The notes under the pieces: model-generated
What the model was told of the DNA's origin: nothing
Database searches by the model: none
What the model saw: only the letters and a program-made list of their open reading frames with translations
Program-made: the position numbers and the translations under genes
Source: Heterohyrax brucei
Taxonomy: Eukaryota; Chordata; Mammalia; Hyracoidea; Procaviidae
DNA length: 64,000 bases
Direction of reading: 5' to 3'
Assembly: GCA_028571685.1 (NCBI GenBank)
Contig: CM053166.1
Span: 56,816,111-56,880,110, forward strand
Part shown: in pieces, positions 45,986 to 58,400 of the stretch
How positions within the stretch are numbered: the stretch's first letter is position 1
Layout: each line of letters starts with the position of its first letter

Positions 45986-46738
45986 TGGAAGCAGCTTTCA
46001 GGAGAATAACAGGCAGTGTAGTTGTGCTATTGCTGACAGATGGCAAATGTGGAAGTGCTTCATGCAGCGGTCCACAGGGTCTGCTAGCACTGTGATGAAA
46101 ACCAGTTTCCGAACACCAAGGGACTGCCCTTCTCTACCGTCACAGTGTCAGTTTCTTTCCCTTCCATGTTGCTAGGGCTCTTGGACCTCAAACAAGCAGA
46201 CAATCCTGGGTCTTGGGCTCACCCAGTGGATACCAAGCAGCACGTGCTGGCTTGCTGGCTTCGAGGTTAGGAGTGCAGACCCAGGCTGCTGGCACCCTGG
46301 GCGCAGATTCCCCTGCGGAGGTGCTACAGCAGCCAGCTGGTAGCTCACTGCTGTCTCCAGGTGTTTCAGCCAAGAAGCTGCTCCACATGCAGTCATAGTG
46401 AATGATGGAGGTATAGTTCCTGCCCCAACCTTTAGAGTGGTCCCAGGATTCTACCTTTGTTCTCTGCTCCCCTTCTGAGCCACAGATCCAATGGACCAAT
46501 CCCAGGGTCTGGGTTCCAAGCTCTAGGGTGGCAATGTAGTGGGCTACAGTACCAGCTAGAATTCCTTCCAGATGTCCTCACTGGGCACCATGGAGCAATA
46601 GAAACCTTCCCCATAATCATAGTTGTAGAAACAGTGCTGGTATGAATCAAAGTCCATGTCCTCTCCCTTGCTCTTGTTATAGGCCATTAAGAAAAGACCA
46701 GCTCCCCTGCTAGTTCAGGGCAGCCCAGCAGTCCGTCA

Positions 46739-46800
46739 ATATGTTCAATAGCCACATGTGGCCAGTGACTACTATACTGGACAGCGTGGGTCTACAGTAT
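46739..46800. mobile_element. hAT-type repeat, part adjoining the retrocopy 5' end
   Basis: 'atagccacatgtggccagtg' and 'actactatactggacagcg'. Confidence 0.5.
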
Positions 46801-46804
46801 TTTT

Positions 46805-46935
46805 GGAATGGTCCTCAACAATTAACAGTGGTTATTTCTGCAGGACCGGGGGTTAGGGATGGCAAACTTGCTTGTACCCATAAACCCTTTTATTTTGCTT
46901 GAATTTTGTACCAAGTATATGAATTGTGTATTGTA
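46805..46935 (+). mobile_element. L1M LINE 3' UTR fragment
   Basis: 'aacagtggttatttctgcag' and 'ttttattttgcttgaatttt' follow L1M 3' ends. Confidence 0.6.
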
Positions 46936-47126
46936 TTAGTTTCTTATTGCTACCGCTGTAACAAATTACCACAAAGCTTACAGCAACACAAGTTTGTTCT
47001 AGTTCTGGAGATCAAATGTCAGAAATCCGTTTCACTGAGCTAAAATCAAGTTGTCAGCAGGGCTGGCTCCTGCTGGAGGCTGTAGGGGAAAATCTGTTTC
47101 CTTGACTTTTCCAGCTTCTAGAGGGC

Positions 47127-47305
47127 TGCCTGGTGGTGCAATGGTTAAGCACTCAGTTGTTAAGTGAAAGGCAGGTGGTTCAGATCCACCCAGCAACTCG
47201 GGAGAAAGACCTGGCAATCTGCTTCTATAAGCATTACAACCAAAAAAACCCTGTGAGGCAGTTATAGTCTATCACATGCAGTTGATATGAGTTGAAAAAA
47301 CAAGA
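47127..47305 (+). mobile_element. AfroSINE (long form)
   Basis: 'tgcctggtggtgcaatggtt' to 'cacatgcagttgatatgagt'. Confidence 0.9.
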
Positions 47306-47506
47306 CCCACCACTAGCAGAGGCTGCCGGCATTCCTTGGTTTGTGGCTCCCTACTCTGTCTTCAAAGCCAGCAGTTGCATCATTCAGACCTCTGTTTCTG
47401 TAGTCACAGTGCCTTCTCTGTGACTCAAAATCCTCTATGATTATATTGTGCCCATGCAGATAATCCACAATAGTCTCTCCACTGCAAGATCCCTAACTTG
47501 ATCTTA

Positions 47507-47690
47507 GGAAACCCTCGTGGCATATTGGTTAAGGTGCTATATCTACTAACCACAAGGTCAGCAGTTCAAATCCGGCAGGCGCTCCTTGGAAACTCTATGG
47601 GGCAGTTCTACTCTGTCTTACATGGTTGCTGTGAGTCAGAATGAACTCCAGGGCAGTGAGTCAGGTTTTTGCCTTTTTATTTTATTTTTT
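47507..47690 (+). mobile_element. AfroSINE (short form)
   Basis: Head 'gaaaccctcgtggcatattg', T-rich tail, duplication 'aacttgatct' on both sides. Confidence 0.92.
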
Positions 47691-47814
47691 TAACTTGATC
47701 TCAACCAGAGTATCTTTAGTTACACAGCTAACATTCACCGATTTTGAAGATTAGGACATAAATGTTGTCGAGGTGCTTATTCAGTCCACCATACATTAAA
47801 AAAAGAAAAGAAAG

Positions 47815-48370
47815 ATGCCATATCCTGATTATGTTTTGAGTAATAATATCCAGTGTTGGCAAGGAAAAAGAAAAATGCACACTCAGACAGAGCTGATGGG
47901 AGTGTATGTCAATACCACCTGATACCAATTCTGAGGGAATTGGCACTGGGTATCAGAAGCCCTGGTGGTACAGTGGTTAACAGCTTGGCTGCTAACCAAA
48001 AGGTCAGCAGTTGAAATCTACCAGCCACTCCTTGGAAACCTTATGAGGCAGTTCTACTTTGTCCTGTATCATTACTATGAGTCAGAATTGATTTGGTGGC
48101 ACCAGGCTTGGCTTGGCTTGAGTTAGAAGCCTTAAAATGTGCTTTCCCTCTGACCCAGCTCTTCTACTTCTAGACATTTACAGTAAAGAAATAACTGGAC
48201 AAAAGGGCAAATACATTGTGTATGAGGATATTTATCTCAGCTCCTTTCTTCAGAGTGAAAAATTGGAAAACATCCTAAAAGTTGTAAACATACGTATAAT
48301 GCAACTGCATTCTCTGCAGAACTTGGATTTGAAAGATGGGTGAGAAGAGGAAATCACCAATTGTCAAAAC
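47815..48370 (+). mobile_element. L1M LINE ORF2 3' end, split by a SINE
   Basis: 'tatccagtgttggcaaggaa', then after the SINE 'ctctgacccagctcttctac' and 'gtgaaaaattggaaaacatc'. Confidence 0.7.
47956..48122 (+). mobile_element. AfroSINE (short form)
   Basis: 'gaagccctggtggtacagtg' to 'aggcttggcttggcttgag'. Its tail is the sequence type found alone in the micro-insertions. Confidence 0.92.
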
Positions 48371-48967
48371 TGCCCTTGAAAATAATGTAGAAAAGGAAAA
48401 TACCGGAGGTACCTCACTAAATTCTATACTACAAGGTCACTCTTTCTTGAGGTGAAGTCATTTGCTTGCACGTAGGGACCACACTGTGTGACAAATATAT
48501 CTCCTAAACACTAGCATCACTTGGCAAGATTGGAGAGACACATTTGAATTGAAAGCAACTGAAGAAATAGATTTGTGGCTTCCATATCCTGCTCATTCTT
48601 TTGCGTAAACCAGTAGGCAGAAAGGCCCCTGTTATTTAAATTGTCTTATCTCGTTGGGCTAAGAGTATATGGCTAAATTGGCATGCTTTAAACGGGTACA
48701 TGATGGTGTCTGCTACATACTGGCCTGTGCATATAAAGAAAAAAGTATGCAAGGATATGCCCCCAAATGTTACATTTTTCTCGCTAGGTGTCAGGATAAC
48801 AAATTATTCTTTCCTTTGCTTTCCATTCTGTCCCTTTTCTTCTTCCTCTCACTCTTTTTTTGTTTGGGTTTTTGAGTGTATGTGCGGTTATCTGTATCTT
48901 TACATTTTGCCCCAATGAACAGCCTGGAGGTGAATTTGGTATTACTTTTGAACAGCTGAGGGAGGAG
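48370..48967. other. Unassigned DNA
   Basis: No gene or repeat recognised. Confidence 0.35.
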
Positions 48968-49175
48968 AGCTTTAGTGCCCTAACAGTTAAGCACTGGGCT
49001 GCTAACTGAAAGATGGTTGTTTGACCCCATCCATCAGCTCCATAGGAGAAAGACCCGGTGATCTGTTCCAGTAAAGATTACAGCCCGGAAAACCCCGTGG
49101 AGCAGTTTGGCTCTGTCACATGAGGTAGCTATGAGCAGAATTCCCTTGATGGCATCTAACAACAACAACAACAGT
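48968..49175 (+). mobile_element. AfroSINE (long form)
   Basis: 'gagctttagtgccctaacag' to a (CAA)n tail at about 49160. Confidence 0.88.
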
Positions 49176-49285
49176 TAACAGTGATGGCTGAACACATGAA
49201 GAACTTATTCACTGTCAATGAACTGTCCATGTGGAGGTTGTTGAAATGGCAAATGTTTTGTTATATATTTACCAAAATTTGCGGC
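49176..49285 (+). mobile_element. L1M LINE 3' UTR fragment
   Basis: 'ggttgttgaaatggcaaatg' and 'tatatttaccaaaattt'. Confidence 0.6.
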
Positions 49286-50527
49286 AAAATTATTATGATT
49301 TTGAAGCCAGCGCTTCCACACCATTTAGTGACCCACCCAGGCCAGATGAGTGGAGGCCCTTCTGGATCCCCTTCCATCCTCCTAAAAAGAGGAAATAGTC
49401 TTCTGCTTCAAATTCTGTGAAAATTATCTTTATACCACTTTCAAGAGGATTTTGGAAGCATTAGAGATTAAGCTGGTACTTAGAGAAAACCAGGCTTCCT
49501 GCTGGGATCCCCTGAGGCCAGCAGCCCCCACTCCTGAGAGTTGTCTCCTGCCCTCACCGGATGCCACCACCCCCTGGAGCTCAACAAAAATGAGAAATGT
49601 CTCCTGCAGAGATGGCTGTCCACCCCAGGAGACACAGCTCCCTCCTCCCTTCCCTGCACAGAAGTGGTGGGCTTCTCCTATCACCCTACAGATTGCCATA
49701 CCAAGTACCCACCCAGTTAGGTCAACTGAACTACCTACAAGCCTTTGCCACAGCAGGAGGGGCTCCAACAAACAGAGGCCACCTTTCAGAGGAGCAGGCA
49801 GAGCCTTGCAACACTCAGGTACAGGTTAAAGCATGAAACAGTCCCTTCTAGCAAGTGGCTGTCATTTCCGGTCTGTAGCTCCAAACTCTAAAAATAAAAA
49901 CTAATGAGAATTTCTGTCACAGACTGGCAGCCCACTCTGTAACAGGATGGTGCACAGACTATCACACAGAATTGCATAACAACCCTCCTACTTCACAGAT
50001 GAAGGTAGCAAGGCTCAGGAGGTCAATTAACTTGTCCGAGTGTTGCAGCTTGGGTTCCTGGATGGAGACTCCCAAGCCAAGTTAGGAGGGCTGGATGTCT
50101 ATTATGTACCCTTGGAAAGGAGGCAAAAAACAGGAAGGGAGGATGGAGGAGCAAAGTCAAGCAGGTTCAGCAGCATCCAGAGGAAGCCATGGAGTGAGAA
50201 TGGCACTTCAGAGTTGTCCCAAACTAGGCTGAGATGGCTAGACCTTTATACTCCAGGAGTCAGTGAATAGAGATCACCCCAGGACAATGTTACCTTGGTA
50301 GAGACAGCTGTCTGGAGTTGAATTGACTGGAAGGGGCTGAGAGCTGAGGGCTATCTGCCAATTGTCCTCCCAGTAGTGGGGCAGTGAGTTCTTTCTTGAA
50401 GAGGGATCAGGGTGGAACATTACTGTGTCCCCCAAACCAAGGTCACCCAGCTGATGACTGACAGAGCCACTACTGAAAGCAAGAAACTCAGGACCTGCTA
50501 TGTCCACTCCTCTGCTGTGCTAAGGAA
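49286..50527. other. Mostly unassigned, relatively GC-rich DNA
   Basis: Overlapping open frames at 49430-49836 on both strands (up to 125 codons) have no known motif. A MIR-like piece is at 49960-50045 (antisense, 'caaggctcaggaggtcaatt'). Confidence 0.4.
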
Positions 50528-50735
50528 AGAGCTCTGGTTGCACAGTGGTTAAGTGCTCAGCTGCAAACTGAAAGGTCTAGAGTTCAAACCCACTAGCTGT
50601 TCTGTGGGAGAATGATGTGGCAGTCTGTTACTGGAAAGATTACAGCCTTGGAAATTCTATGGGGTAGCTCTACTTTGTCCTGTAGGGTCACTATGAGTTG
50701 AAATCACCCTGACAGTGACAGATTTTTGGTTTACT
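50528..50735 (+). mobile_element. AfroSINE (long form)
   Basis: Flanked by 'ctgtgctaaggaa' on both sides. Confidence 0.92.
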
Positions 50736-50819
50736 GTGCTAAGGAATACAAATAGCAGATGTTGAATTGCTTGCTTTCAGCAGCATTCTGTTACTGTTCA
50801 CACTCCTCTGTTGTACTAA

Positions 50820-50988
50820 AGGAAACCCTGGTATCACAGTGGTTACGTATAACAGCTGCTAACCAAAAGACTGGCAGTTCAAGTCCACCAGCCTCTCCTT
50901 GGAAACCCTGTGCAGCTGTTCTACTCTGTCCTATAGGGTCACTGTGAGTCAGATTCGAATCCATGGCAACGAGCTGTTGTTTTGTTTT
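50820..50988 (+). mobile_element. AfroSINE (short form)
   Basis: 'ggaaaccctggtatcacagt' to 'tggcaacgagctgttgtttt'. Confidence 0.92.
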
Positions 50989-50999
50989 TGGCATTATGC

Positions 51000-51408
51000 T
51001 AAAGTTGAACAATGAATTAAGGAGGACAAAAGAATAATTGATGCCTTTGAGTTATGGCATGGTGAACAAAACCAAATACACCATGAACTGTCAGAAGAAA
51101 AAGTAAATCTGCTTTGGAAGAAGAACTGCTAGAATGCTCGTTAGAAGCAAGGATAGAAAGACTTCATCTCACATATTTTGGATGTGTTATTTGAAAGGAC
51201 CAGTCCCTGGAGAAGGACATCATGCTTGGTAAAGAGGATCAGCAAAGAAGAGGAAGACTCACAGTAAGATGGATTGACACTGGCTACAACAGTGAGCTCA
51301 AGCATACCAACAGTTGTGGGCATGATACAGGACTGGGCAGCGCTTTGTTCTGTTTTACACATGGTTGCTATGAATCAGAACCAACTTGAGGGCATATAAC
51401 AACAACAG
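51000..51408 (+). mobile_element. RTE/BovB-type LINE 3' end
   Basis: 'ctaaagttgaacaatgaatt' to 'catataacaacaacagc'. 5'-truncated. Confidence 0.88.
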
Positions 51409-51420
51409 CTGTGCTAAATA

Positions 51421-51618
51421 TAGAAGCTCTGTTGACACAATGGTTAAGCATCCATCTCCTAACTAAAAAGTTCATGGTTGGAGCCCACTCAGAAGCTCTG
51501 TGGGAGAAAGACCTGGCTGACTGCTCCAATAAAGATGACAGCTTATGGAGCAGTTCTACTCTGGCACACGGGGTTGCATTAAGTTAAAATTGACTCTATG
51601 GCACCTAACAATAACAAC
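51421..51618 (+). mobile_element. AfroSINE (long form)
   Basis: 'agaagctctgttgacacaat' to 'ggcacctaacaataacaaca'. Confidence 0.9.
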
Positions 51619-51829
51619 ATAATTAAATATTCCCAAAGTGCAATTTAGGAGAGAGACAGAAAAAGAAAGAAGCTGAGACTGTTCCTGAAAACTGGCTCAG
51701 GTCCAGTTGGCTCCCAGTGTTAACTCTCTGAGGGAAGTTCTCTATGATAGCATGCCTGCACTATTCCAAACCCAAGGCTGCTGTGGCTTGGGAGACAACC
51801 AGACTTTGAAACTTGAAGCCCAACCTCCT

Positions 51830-51955
51830 TATTAACTCAGACATTCAGGAGTTTTCTGAGTCTCATCTATAAAATATTATAACAATATCTGAGTATTCTT
51901 GCAAGAATCATATAACATAAGCAAAAATATTTTCCATGAAGCAAAGTTCCATACC
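51830..51955 (+). mobile_element. MIR SINE fragment
   Basis: 'gagtctcatctataaaatat' and 'cttgcaagaatcatataaca'. Confidence 0.65.
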
Positions 51956-51961
51956 AATGTT

Positions 51962-52165
51962 TGTTGTTGTTCTGTGCCATTGAGTCAATTCTGACACGCA
52001 GTGATCCTATAGGACTGAATAGAACCACCTCATAGGGTTCCTTAGACTGAAATCTTTATGGGACCAGACTTCCAGGTCTTTTCTCCCACAGAGCAGGTGG
52101 TGGGTTTGAGCCACTAACCTTTTGATTAGCAGCCAAGTGTTTTAACCACTGTTCTACCAGGGCTC
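51962..52165 (-). mobile_element. AfroSINE (long form)
   Basis: 'gttgttgttctgtgccattg' tail to 'gttctaccagggctc' head. Confidence 0.92.
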
Positions 52166-52233
52166 TCTTTATCATTATTAGAAAGGTAAAAATTTAGCAA
52201 CAGGAGATCTAAAGAGTAAGAATTTGTCTGTGT

Positions 52234-52335
52234 CTTAGTTACCTAGAGCTGCTGTAACAAAAACTACCAAAACTGGAGCTTTAAAGAGCAGAAATTTATT
52301 TCCTCATAGTTTAGGAGGCTAGAAGTCTAGATCCA
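52234..52335 (-). mobile_element. MaLR-type LTR, 3' end only
   Basis: 'cttagttacctagagctgct' to 'gaggctagaagtctagatcc'. Cut off by the L1 that follows; I do not find the rest beyond the L1. Confidence 0.65.
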
Positions 52336-52803
52336 GAGAGGTGGAGTCAAGATGGCAGACTAAACGCACATCTCCCTAAATCCATCTGGAAACCAAAGAC
52401 CTGAAATGATAATTAAATGGAGCCTTCTGGATACCTAGTGAGCCCTGAGATGCAGCATACAGCTGTTAATTTGGACTTCATACAACTGAAAGCAAAGCCT
52501 CCTCCCTTTCGCTGACTCCATTCTCGGCGAGCACAGGCTTGCACAGACAGAAGCATCTCTCCTAGCCTCTATTGGCCCACATGAAGTCCAAAAAAGCAAC
52601 AAATGCTGGAGAAAACAGTAACCTGGAAATCACATATGGCATCAGAAGGCCCCCAAAAGAAACCAACTCTGAACTTCCCAGACGAAGAAGTTTTTCTGAA
52701 ACTATCAGAAGGTGAATACAAAAGGATTACATAGAGAGCCCTACTAGACCTCATACAAAATGCAGCAGAGCAAAATGGAAAACTAAGCAAGCTGTTCAAT
52801 CTG

Positions 52804-53459
52804 ATGGAACATCAGTATTCTGAAATCCAACAGATCAAGAACAAAATCAAAGACATAGAAATCTCAATTCAAAGCCAAGAAAACAGAATGGAACAAACGG
52901 AAAAGAGACCTTCTGATTTGGAAGACAGAGCTACAGACTCCAGCATCTATGAGGAGAAATCAGAAAAAAGAAACAAGAAAAATGAAGAAGCATTATGAAG
53001 CATGTGAGACTCTATTAAGAAGAACAATCTATGATTAAACTTGAGTTCCTGAACAGGGCAGGACACCTCAGAACACAGACAGTATTGTTGCTGAGCTGCT
53101 GACAGAAAACTTCCCAGAAATTATGAAAGAAGAGAATATAGACATTCAAGATACGTATCAAACAACACTCAATGCAGATCTCAATAAAAAAGACTCCAAG
53201 ACCTATTATAATCAAGCTTAACAAAATGAAACATAAGCAAAAACTCTTAAAGGCAATGAAACTCAAAGCAAAGCTAACATTCAGAGGGAAACCCTGTAGG
53301 CTTTCATTGGACTTCTCAGCAGAAACGATGCTGGCATGGAGACAGTGGCATGACACATTCAAAGCCTTGAAGGAGAAGAACTTCCAACCAAGAATTATAT
53401 ATCCTGCAAAACTATTTTTCAAATATGAAAATGAAATCAACCAACAAGATTGGCCATGA
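52804..53459 (+). pseudogene. L1 ORF1 remnant
   Basis: Coiled-coil part at 52804-52998 ('NKIKDIEISIQSQENRMEQT') and C-terminal domain at 53172-53440 ('LDFSAETMLAWRQWHDTFKA', 'NFQPRIIYPAKL'). The two lie in different frames with stops between; the reading ends where the nested L1 begins. The end of ORF1 is at 54928-55030. ORF1p is an RNA-binding trimeric chaperone in active L1s. Confidence 0.85.
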
Positions 53460-54917
53460 TTGAAAAAACACAAAACAACAAAAGAGGCTGTGGAGAAAGT
53501 GGAACCCTCCTACACTGTTGGTGGGGTTGCAAAATGGTCCAGCCTCTTTGGAAAGCAATCTGGCGCTTCCTTTAAAAAATGGATATTGATATACCATTTG
53601 ACCCAGTAATTCCACTACTTGGAATATATCCTACAGAATCAAGGCCTTTCACACCAATGGACACATGCACAAGAATGTTTATCGCAGCACAGTCCACAAT
53701 AGCAAAAAGATGGAATCAACCCAGATGCCCAATAACAGAAGAATGGATAGGTAAACTATGGTACATATACTCAATGGAGCACTACGCAATGATAAAGAAT
53801 AACAATGATTCCAGGAAACATCTCCTAACCTGGTTTCAACTGGAAGACATTATGTTGAGTGAAAGTAGTCAGTGACAAAAGGACAAATATTGTATGAGAC
53901 CTCTACGATAAGATCTCTAAAACAGACTGGTGTATAGAAGAAAAGACTCTTTGACAGCTGCAAGGGAGGGGAGGGAGGGAGGGAGATGGGGGAGGGTTTA
54001 GATTAGATAGTTGCTAGAAATCTGGTTGGTAGAAATCGGTGATAGCACACATTAGAAACAAGAACAATATTAAGTGGACTTCAGCATAACTTGAGTACTC
54101 CTTCCATCTTAACCCAATATTGCAAGGATAGAGTAGCTGGGGCAGGAGGCAGGGGACCATGCTATTAGGCAAAATCGAGGCCAATTGACACAACTAGCGT
54201 TTTGCTAGGAGGGCTCTCTGCACCCCACATTGGTGAGTGGCGTCAGGGGTCTTAAAAGTGGCCCAGCGGCCATCCTCGGACACAGCAAATGGTCCCAACT
54301 CAGCAGGAACGGATGCTCACCAAGGGCCAAAACAACATGGGGTAAAGACAACCTAGAAGATAGACCCACATGAGTGGGTGCCTACATCGACTTGGGACCA
54401 GTAGAACTGGATGGTGCCCAGCCACCACCAGTGATAGCCGTGATGGAGCTCACTGGGTTGAGTCTCACTGGCAACACAAGAATAAGAAGTGGTGCATCCT
54501 GAGATCTCCACTAAAAGACCTCAATTGATGGTCCAGCGGTTTCAGGGTTCCCCTGGGAGCATGGCCCCTGGCCCTGATGCTGCCCTCACCCATAAATCAT
54601 AACGAAGGTCCACTCTCTGGACACGAGTGGATTGTATTTGATGATGCAGAGTGACCATATATTGGATGAACTTTATGGTTATATCATCCTGCTGACCTCT
54701 GGTTGGAGGAAGGAGAGTGGGTGGAGAGGAGGGGAATGAAGGCTGTTGGGAGGATGAGATATGTATGGAGCAGAGAGGAATAATGTGCTGTCACCAGACA
54801 GGGAGAGCAGTGGAAGCTGCATACAGCTGGGCATGTAAATTTGTACGGGAATGTACATTTTCACTCAGTTATATTAAAAAAAAAGAAAATAACCAAAAGC
54901 CAAAAAAAAAAAAAAAA
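53441..54917 (+). mobile_element. 5'-truncated L1 inserted in ORF1 of the larger L1
   Basis: Covers the ORF2 C-terminus (53579-53875, 'IPFDPVIPLLGIYPTESRPF') and the whole 3' UTR, ending in a pure A run. Target-site duplication 'atgaaatcaa' at 53431-53440 and 54918-54927. Nearly identical to the 3' end of the host L1 (58780-60240), so both come from the same subfamily. Confidence 0.95.
53960..54000 (+). repeat. G-rich tract in nested L1 3' UTR
   Basis: Runs of three to five G separated by single A or short spacers ('gggaggggagggagggaggg'), able in principle to form a G-quadruplex. The equivalent in the host L1 is 59308-59341. Confidence 0.8.
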
Positions 54918-55450
54918 ATGAAATCAAGACATTCGCAGATAAACAGAAACTCAGAGACTTGTGAAAACCAAACCAAAGCTACAAGAAATACTGAAAGAAT
55001 CTCTTGGCTTGGAAGAACAAAACCACTAACTTTATATTTTTGAAGGACACATTATCCAGAATCCTACTCAGTTAAGGAAGGCTCCAAACCCAACCAAAGC
55101 TATAATAGTGAAAGAAATGATCTAATGATCATATCGTGTAAACTATGACATTATCATATTAAAAAGAAGGATGTACTAGTGTTGTTATAGTCCTTCCAGA
55201 TGGAGAGGAAGTTGACAAGACTGGTAGCAATCAAAATTTGGTTTATATATAGTTTATTAAGCAGGACCATAGGGGCAGCCATAAAGCACAATGGAGAAAC
55301 AACATACCATATCAAGAAATATAATACAGGAGTCTCAATGACCACAAAACCAATCCTGAAAAAGGTGAAAAATCAACTCACAAACAAGGTCACAGAACAG
55401 ATTAATAAGAACAACAAAGAATACATCAACACAAAAATAAACATATCACA

Positions 55451-58400
55451 ATGGCAGCACTGAACACATACCTATTGATAATTACATTGAATGCTAATGG
55501 ACTGAATGCTCCAGTAAAGAGACATCGAGTGACATCTTGGATCAAAAGACATGACCCATCTATACGTTGCCTACAAGAAACTCACCTTAGACTTAAAGAT
55601 AGGAACAAAGTGAAAATTAAAGGATGGAAGAATATATATCAACCTAACAATGAACAAAGAAGAGCAGCTGTGGCAATTCTAATCTCAGATAAAATCGATT
55701 TTAATGTAAAATCCACCAGCATGGACAAGCATGGACACTATTGCTGAAAGGTTCAATACACAAGCAGGACCTAACAATATTAAATATTTATGCACCTAGA
55801 ATACCTAAATACGTCAAAGAAACACTGACTACATTCAGAAAGGAGATAGATCACTCCACAATAATAGTAGGAGACTTCAACACTCCACTCTCAATATTGG
55901 ACAGAATGTATAGAAAAAAGCTCAATAAAGAGATAGAAGACCTTATTGCCACAACTAACCAACTAGATCTCATTGACATATACAGAACTTTCTATCTACC
56001 AGCGGACAACTACACCTTCTTCTCCAGTGCACATGGAACATTCTCCAAAATAGACCATGTGTTAGGACATAAAGCAATTCTCAACAAAATTCGTACCATT
56101 GAATTAATGCAAAGTATCTTCTCAGATCATAAAGCCATAAAAGTCAAAATCAATAGCAGAAGAAACATAGATGGAAAGTGGAACTCATGGACACTGAACA
56201 GCACCTTGATCAAAAAGCCATGGGGTTTAGAAGAAATCAGGGATGAAATAAAGAAATTTATTGATTCCAATGAGAACAAAAACACTTCCTACCAGAACTT
56301 ACGGGATACAGCCAAAGCAGTGTTCATAGATCAGTTTATCTCCATAAATGCACACATCTGGAAGGAAGAAAGAAACCAAACCAAGGAACTGACCCTACAG
56401 CTTGAACAAGTAGAGAAAGAACAACAGAGAAACCCCTCAGGCACCAGAAGAAAACAGATCATAAAGATCAGAGCAGAACCAAATGAATTAGAGAATAGAA
56501 GAACAACTGAAAAAATTGAACAGACCAAAAGCTGTTTTTTTGAAAAGATCAACAAAATTGACAAACCACTGGCTAAACTTACTAAAGAAAGGCAGGAAAG
56601 GAAACAAATAACCCAAATTAGAAATGAGAGAGGAGTTGTCAGCATAGATCCAACAGAAATCAAAAGTACCATAACAGAATACTATGAAAGACTGTACTCT
56701 AACAAATTTGAAAACCTAGAGGAAATGGACAAATTCCTTGATTCATATCACCTACTAAAATTATCACAAGGTGAAGCAGAACAACTTAATAAATCCATCA
56801 AAATGGAAGAGATTTAAAAAGTCATCAAAACACTGCCAACAGAAAAAAGCCCGGGCCCAGATGGCTTCACTGCAGAATTCTACCAAGCATTCAGAGAAGA
56901 GTTATCTCCAATATTACTGAGACTATTTCACAGTATAGAAAGCGATGGAGTACTCCTAAACTCATTCTATGAAGCCGGCATAACCCTGATACCAAAGCCA
57001 GGGAAAGACCCAACAAAGAAGGAGAACTACAGACCGATATCACTCATGAATCTAGACCCAAAAAGCTTCAACAAAATTCTTGCCAATAGAATACAACAAC
57101 ATATCAAGAAAATAATCCATCCTGACCAAGTGGGATTCATACCAGGGATGCAAGGCTGGTTGAACATCAGAAAAACAATTAATGTGATTAACCACATAAA
57201 TAACACAAAAAACAAGAATCACCTGATTTTGTCCATTGATGCAGAAAAGGCATTTGATAAAGTCCAACACTATTCTTGCTAAATACTCTTAGCAAAATAG
57301 GCATAGATGGAAAATCCCTCAAGGCAATAAGGGCCATTTATACAAAGCCAATTACCCACATCATACTGAATGGAGAGAGACTGAAAGATTTTCCCTTGAG
57401 AACAGGAACTAGACAAGGATGCCCACTCTCATCTCTCCTATTCAACATCACACTAGAAGTTCTAGCCAGAGCAATTAGACAAGACCAAGAAATAAAGGGC
57501 ATCTGCATGGGCAAAGAAGAAGTCAAAATCTCCCTGTCTGCTGATGCTATGATTGTATATGCAGAGAATCCCAAAGATTCTAAAAGTAAACTACTCAAAC
57601 TGATAGAAGAGTTCAGCAAAGTCTCAGGATACAAGATAAAAATAAGTAAATCAGTAGGATTCCTTTATACTAACAACAAGACTGTTAATGAAGAAATCAT
57701 CAAATCAATACCATTTACTATAACCCCTAAGAAGATAAAGTACCTAGGAATTAATCTAACCAGAGAAATAACAGACCTTTACAAAGAGAACTACAAGCCC
57801 TTACTACAAGAAACTGAGAGAGACTTAGATAAATGGAAAAACCTACCCTCTCATGGAGAGGAAGACTTAACATTGTGAAAATGTCTATTTTACCCAAAGC
57901 AATCTACTTATATAATGCAATCCCAAAACAGGTTCCAGCGTCTTTTTTTAATGAGATGGAGAAACAAATCACCAATTTTGTTTGGAAAGGGAAAAAGTCC
58001 CGGATAAGTAAGGTAGTACTAAAGAAGAAGAACACACTGGGAGGCCTCTCATTACCCGACCTTAGAACATATTACACTGCCACAGTGGTCAAAACAGCCT
58101 GGTACTGGTATAAGAACAGACAGATTGATCAATGGAACAGAATTGAGACCCCAGAGATGACACCACCTGCCTATGAACAGTTGATATTCGACAAAGGCCC
58201 TAAGACATTAAAGTGGGGTAAAAACGGTATCTTCAACAAATGGGGCTGGCAAAATTAGATATCCATCTGCAAGAAACTGAAACAAGATCCATATCTTACA
58301 CCTTATACAAAAACCAACTCCAACTGGATAAAAGACCTAAATATCAAACCTAAAACGATAAAGCTCATCCAAGAAAACATAGGAACAACAATGGAAGTTT

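Larger units (their letters stand above)
43166..46738 (-). pseudogene. MYCL: Processed retrocopy (pseudogene) of MYCL, L-Myc proto-oncogene
   Basis: MYCL encodes a MYC-family bHLH-zipper transcription factor that binds E-boxes with MAX. On the minus strand the copy holds a short 5' UTR (46658-46738), a degenerate coding region (start codon 46657, stop 45367) and nearly the whole long 3' UTR down to 43209, with no intron. The start encodes 'MDFDSYQHCFYNYDYGEGFY', then MYC box 1 'PSEDIWKEF' and an immediate stop. MYC box 2 survives as 'DCMWSSF' near 46385, with 'GHSKGWGRNY' and 'PLGEPKTQ' close by in other frames. The bHLH-zipper part lies at about 45380-45570. Frames are broken repeatedly, so no L-Myc protein is expected. 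A degenerate A tail and a short 'atgtt' repeat at both ends support LINE-mediated retroposition. A SINE, TG repeats and a roughly 215-bp segment (45770-45985) were added later. Identification is from my memory of human MYCL mRNA. Confidence 0.95.
46937..47795 (-). mobile_element. MaLR-like LTR with two SINE insertions
   Basis: Antisense LTR fossil: 'tattagtttcttattgctac', 'aaaatcaagttgtcagcagg', 'cattccttggtttgtggctc', 'attaggacataaatgttg'. Confidence 0.65.

Noticed and set aside
49430-49836. Overlapping open frames on both strands in GC-richer DNA
   Set aside because: Overlap on both strands is expected from base composition; no homology recognised.
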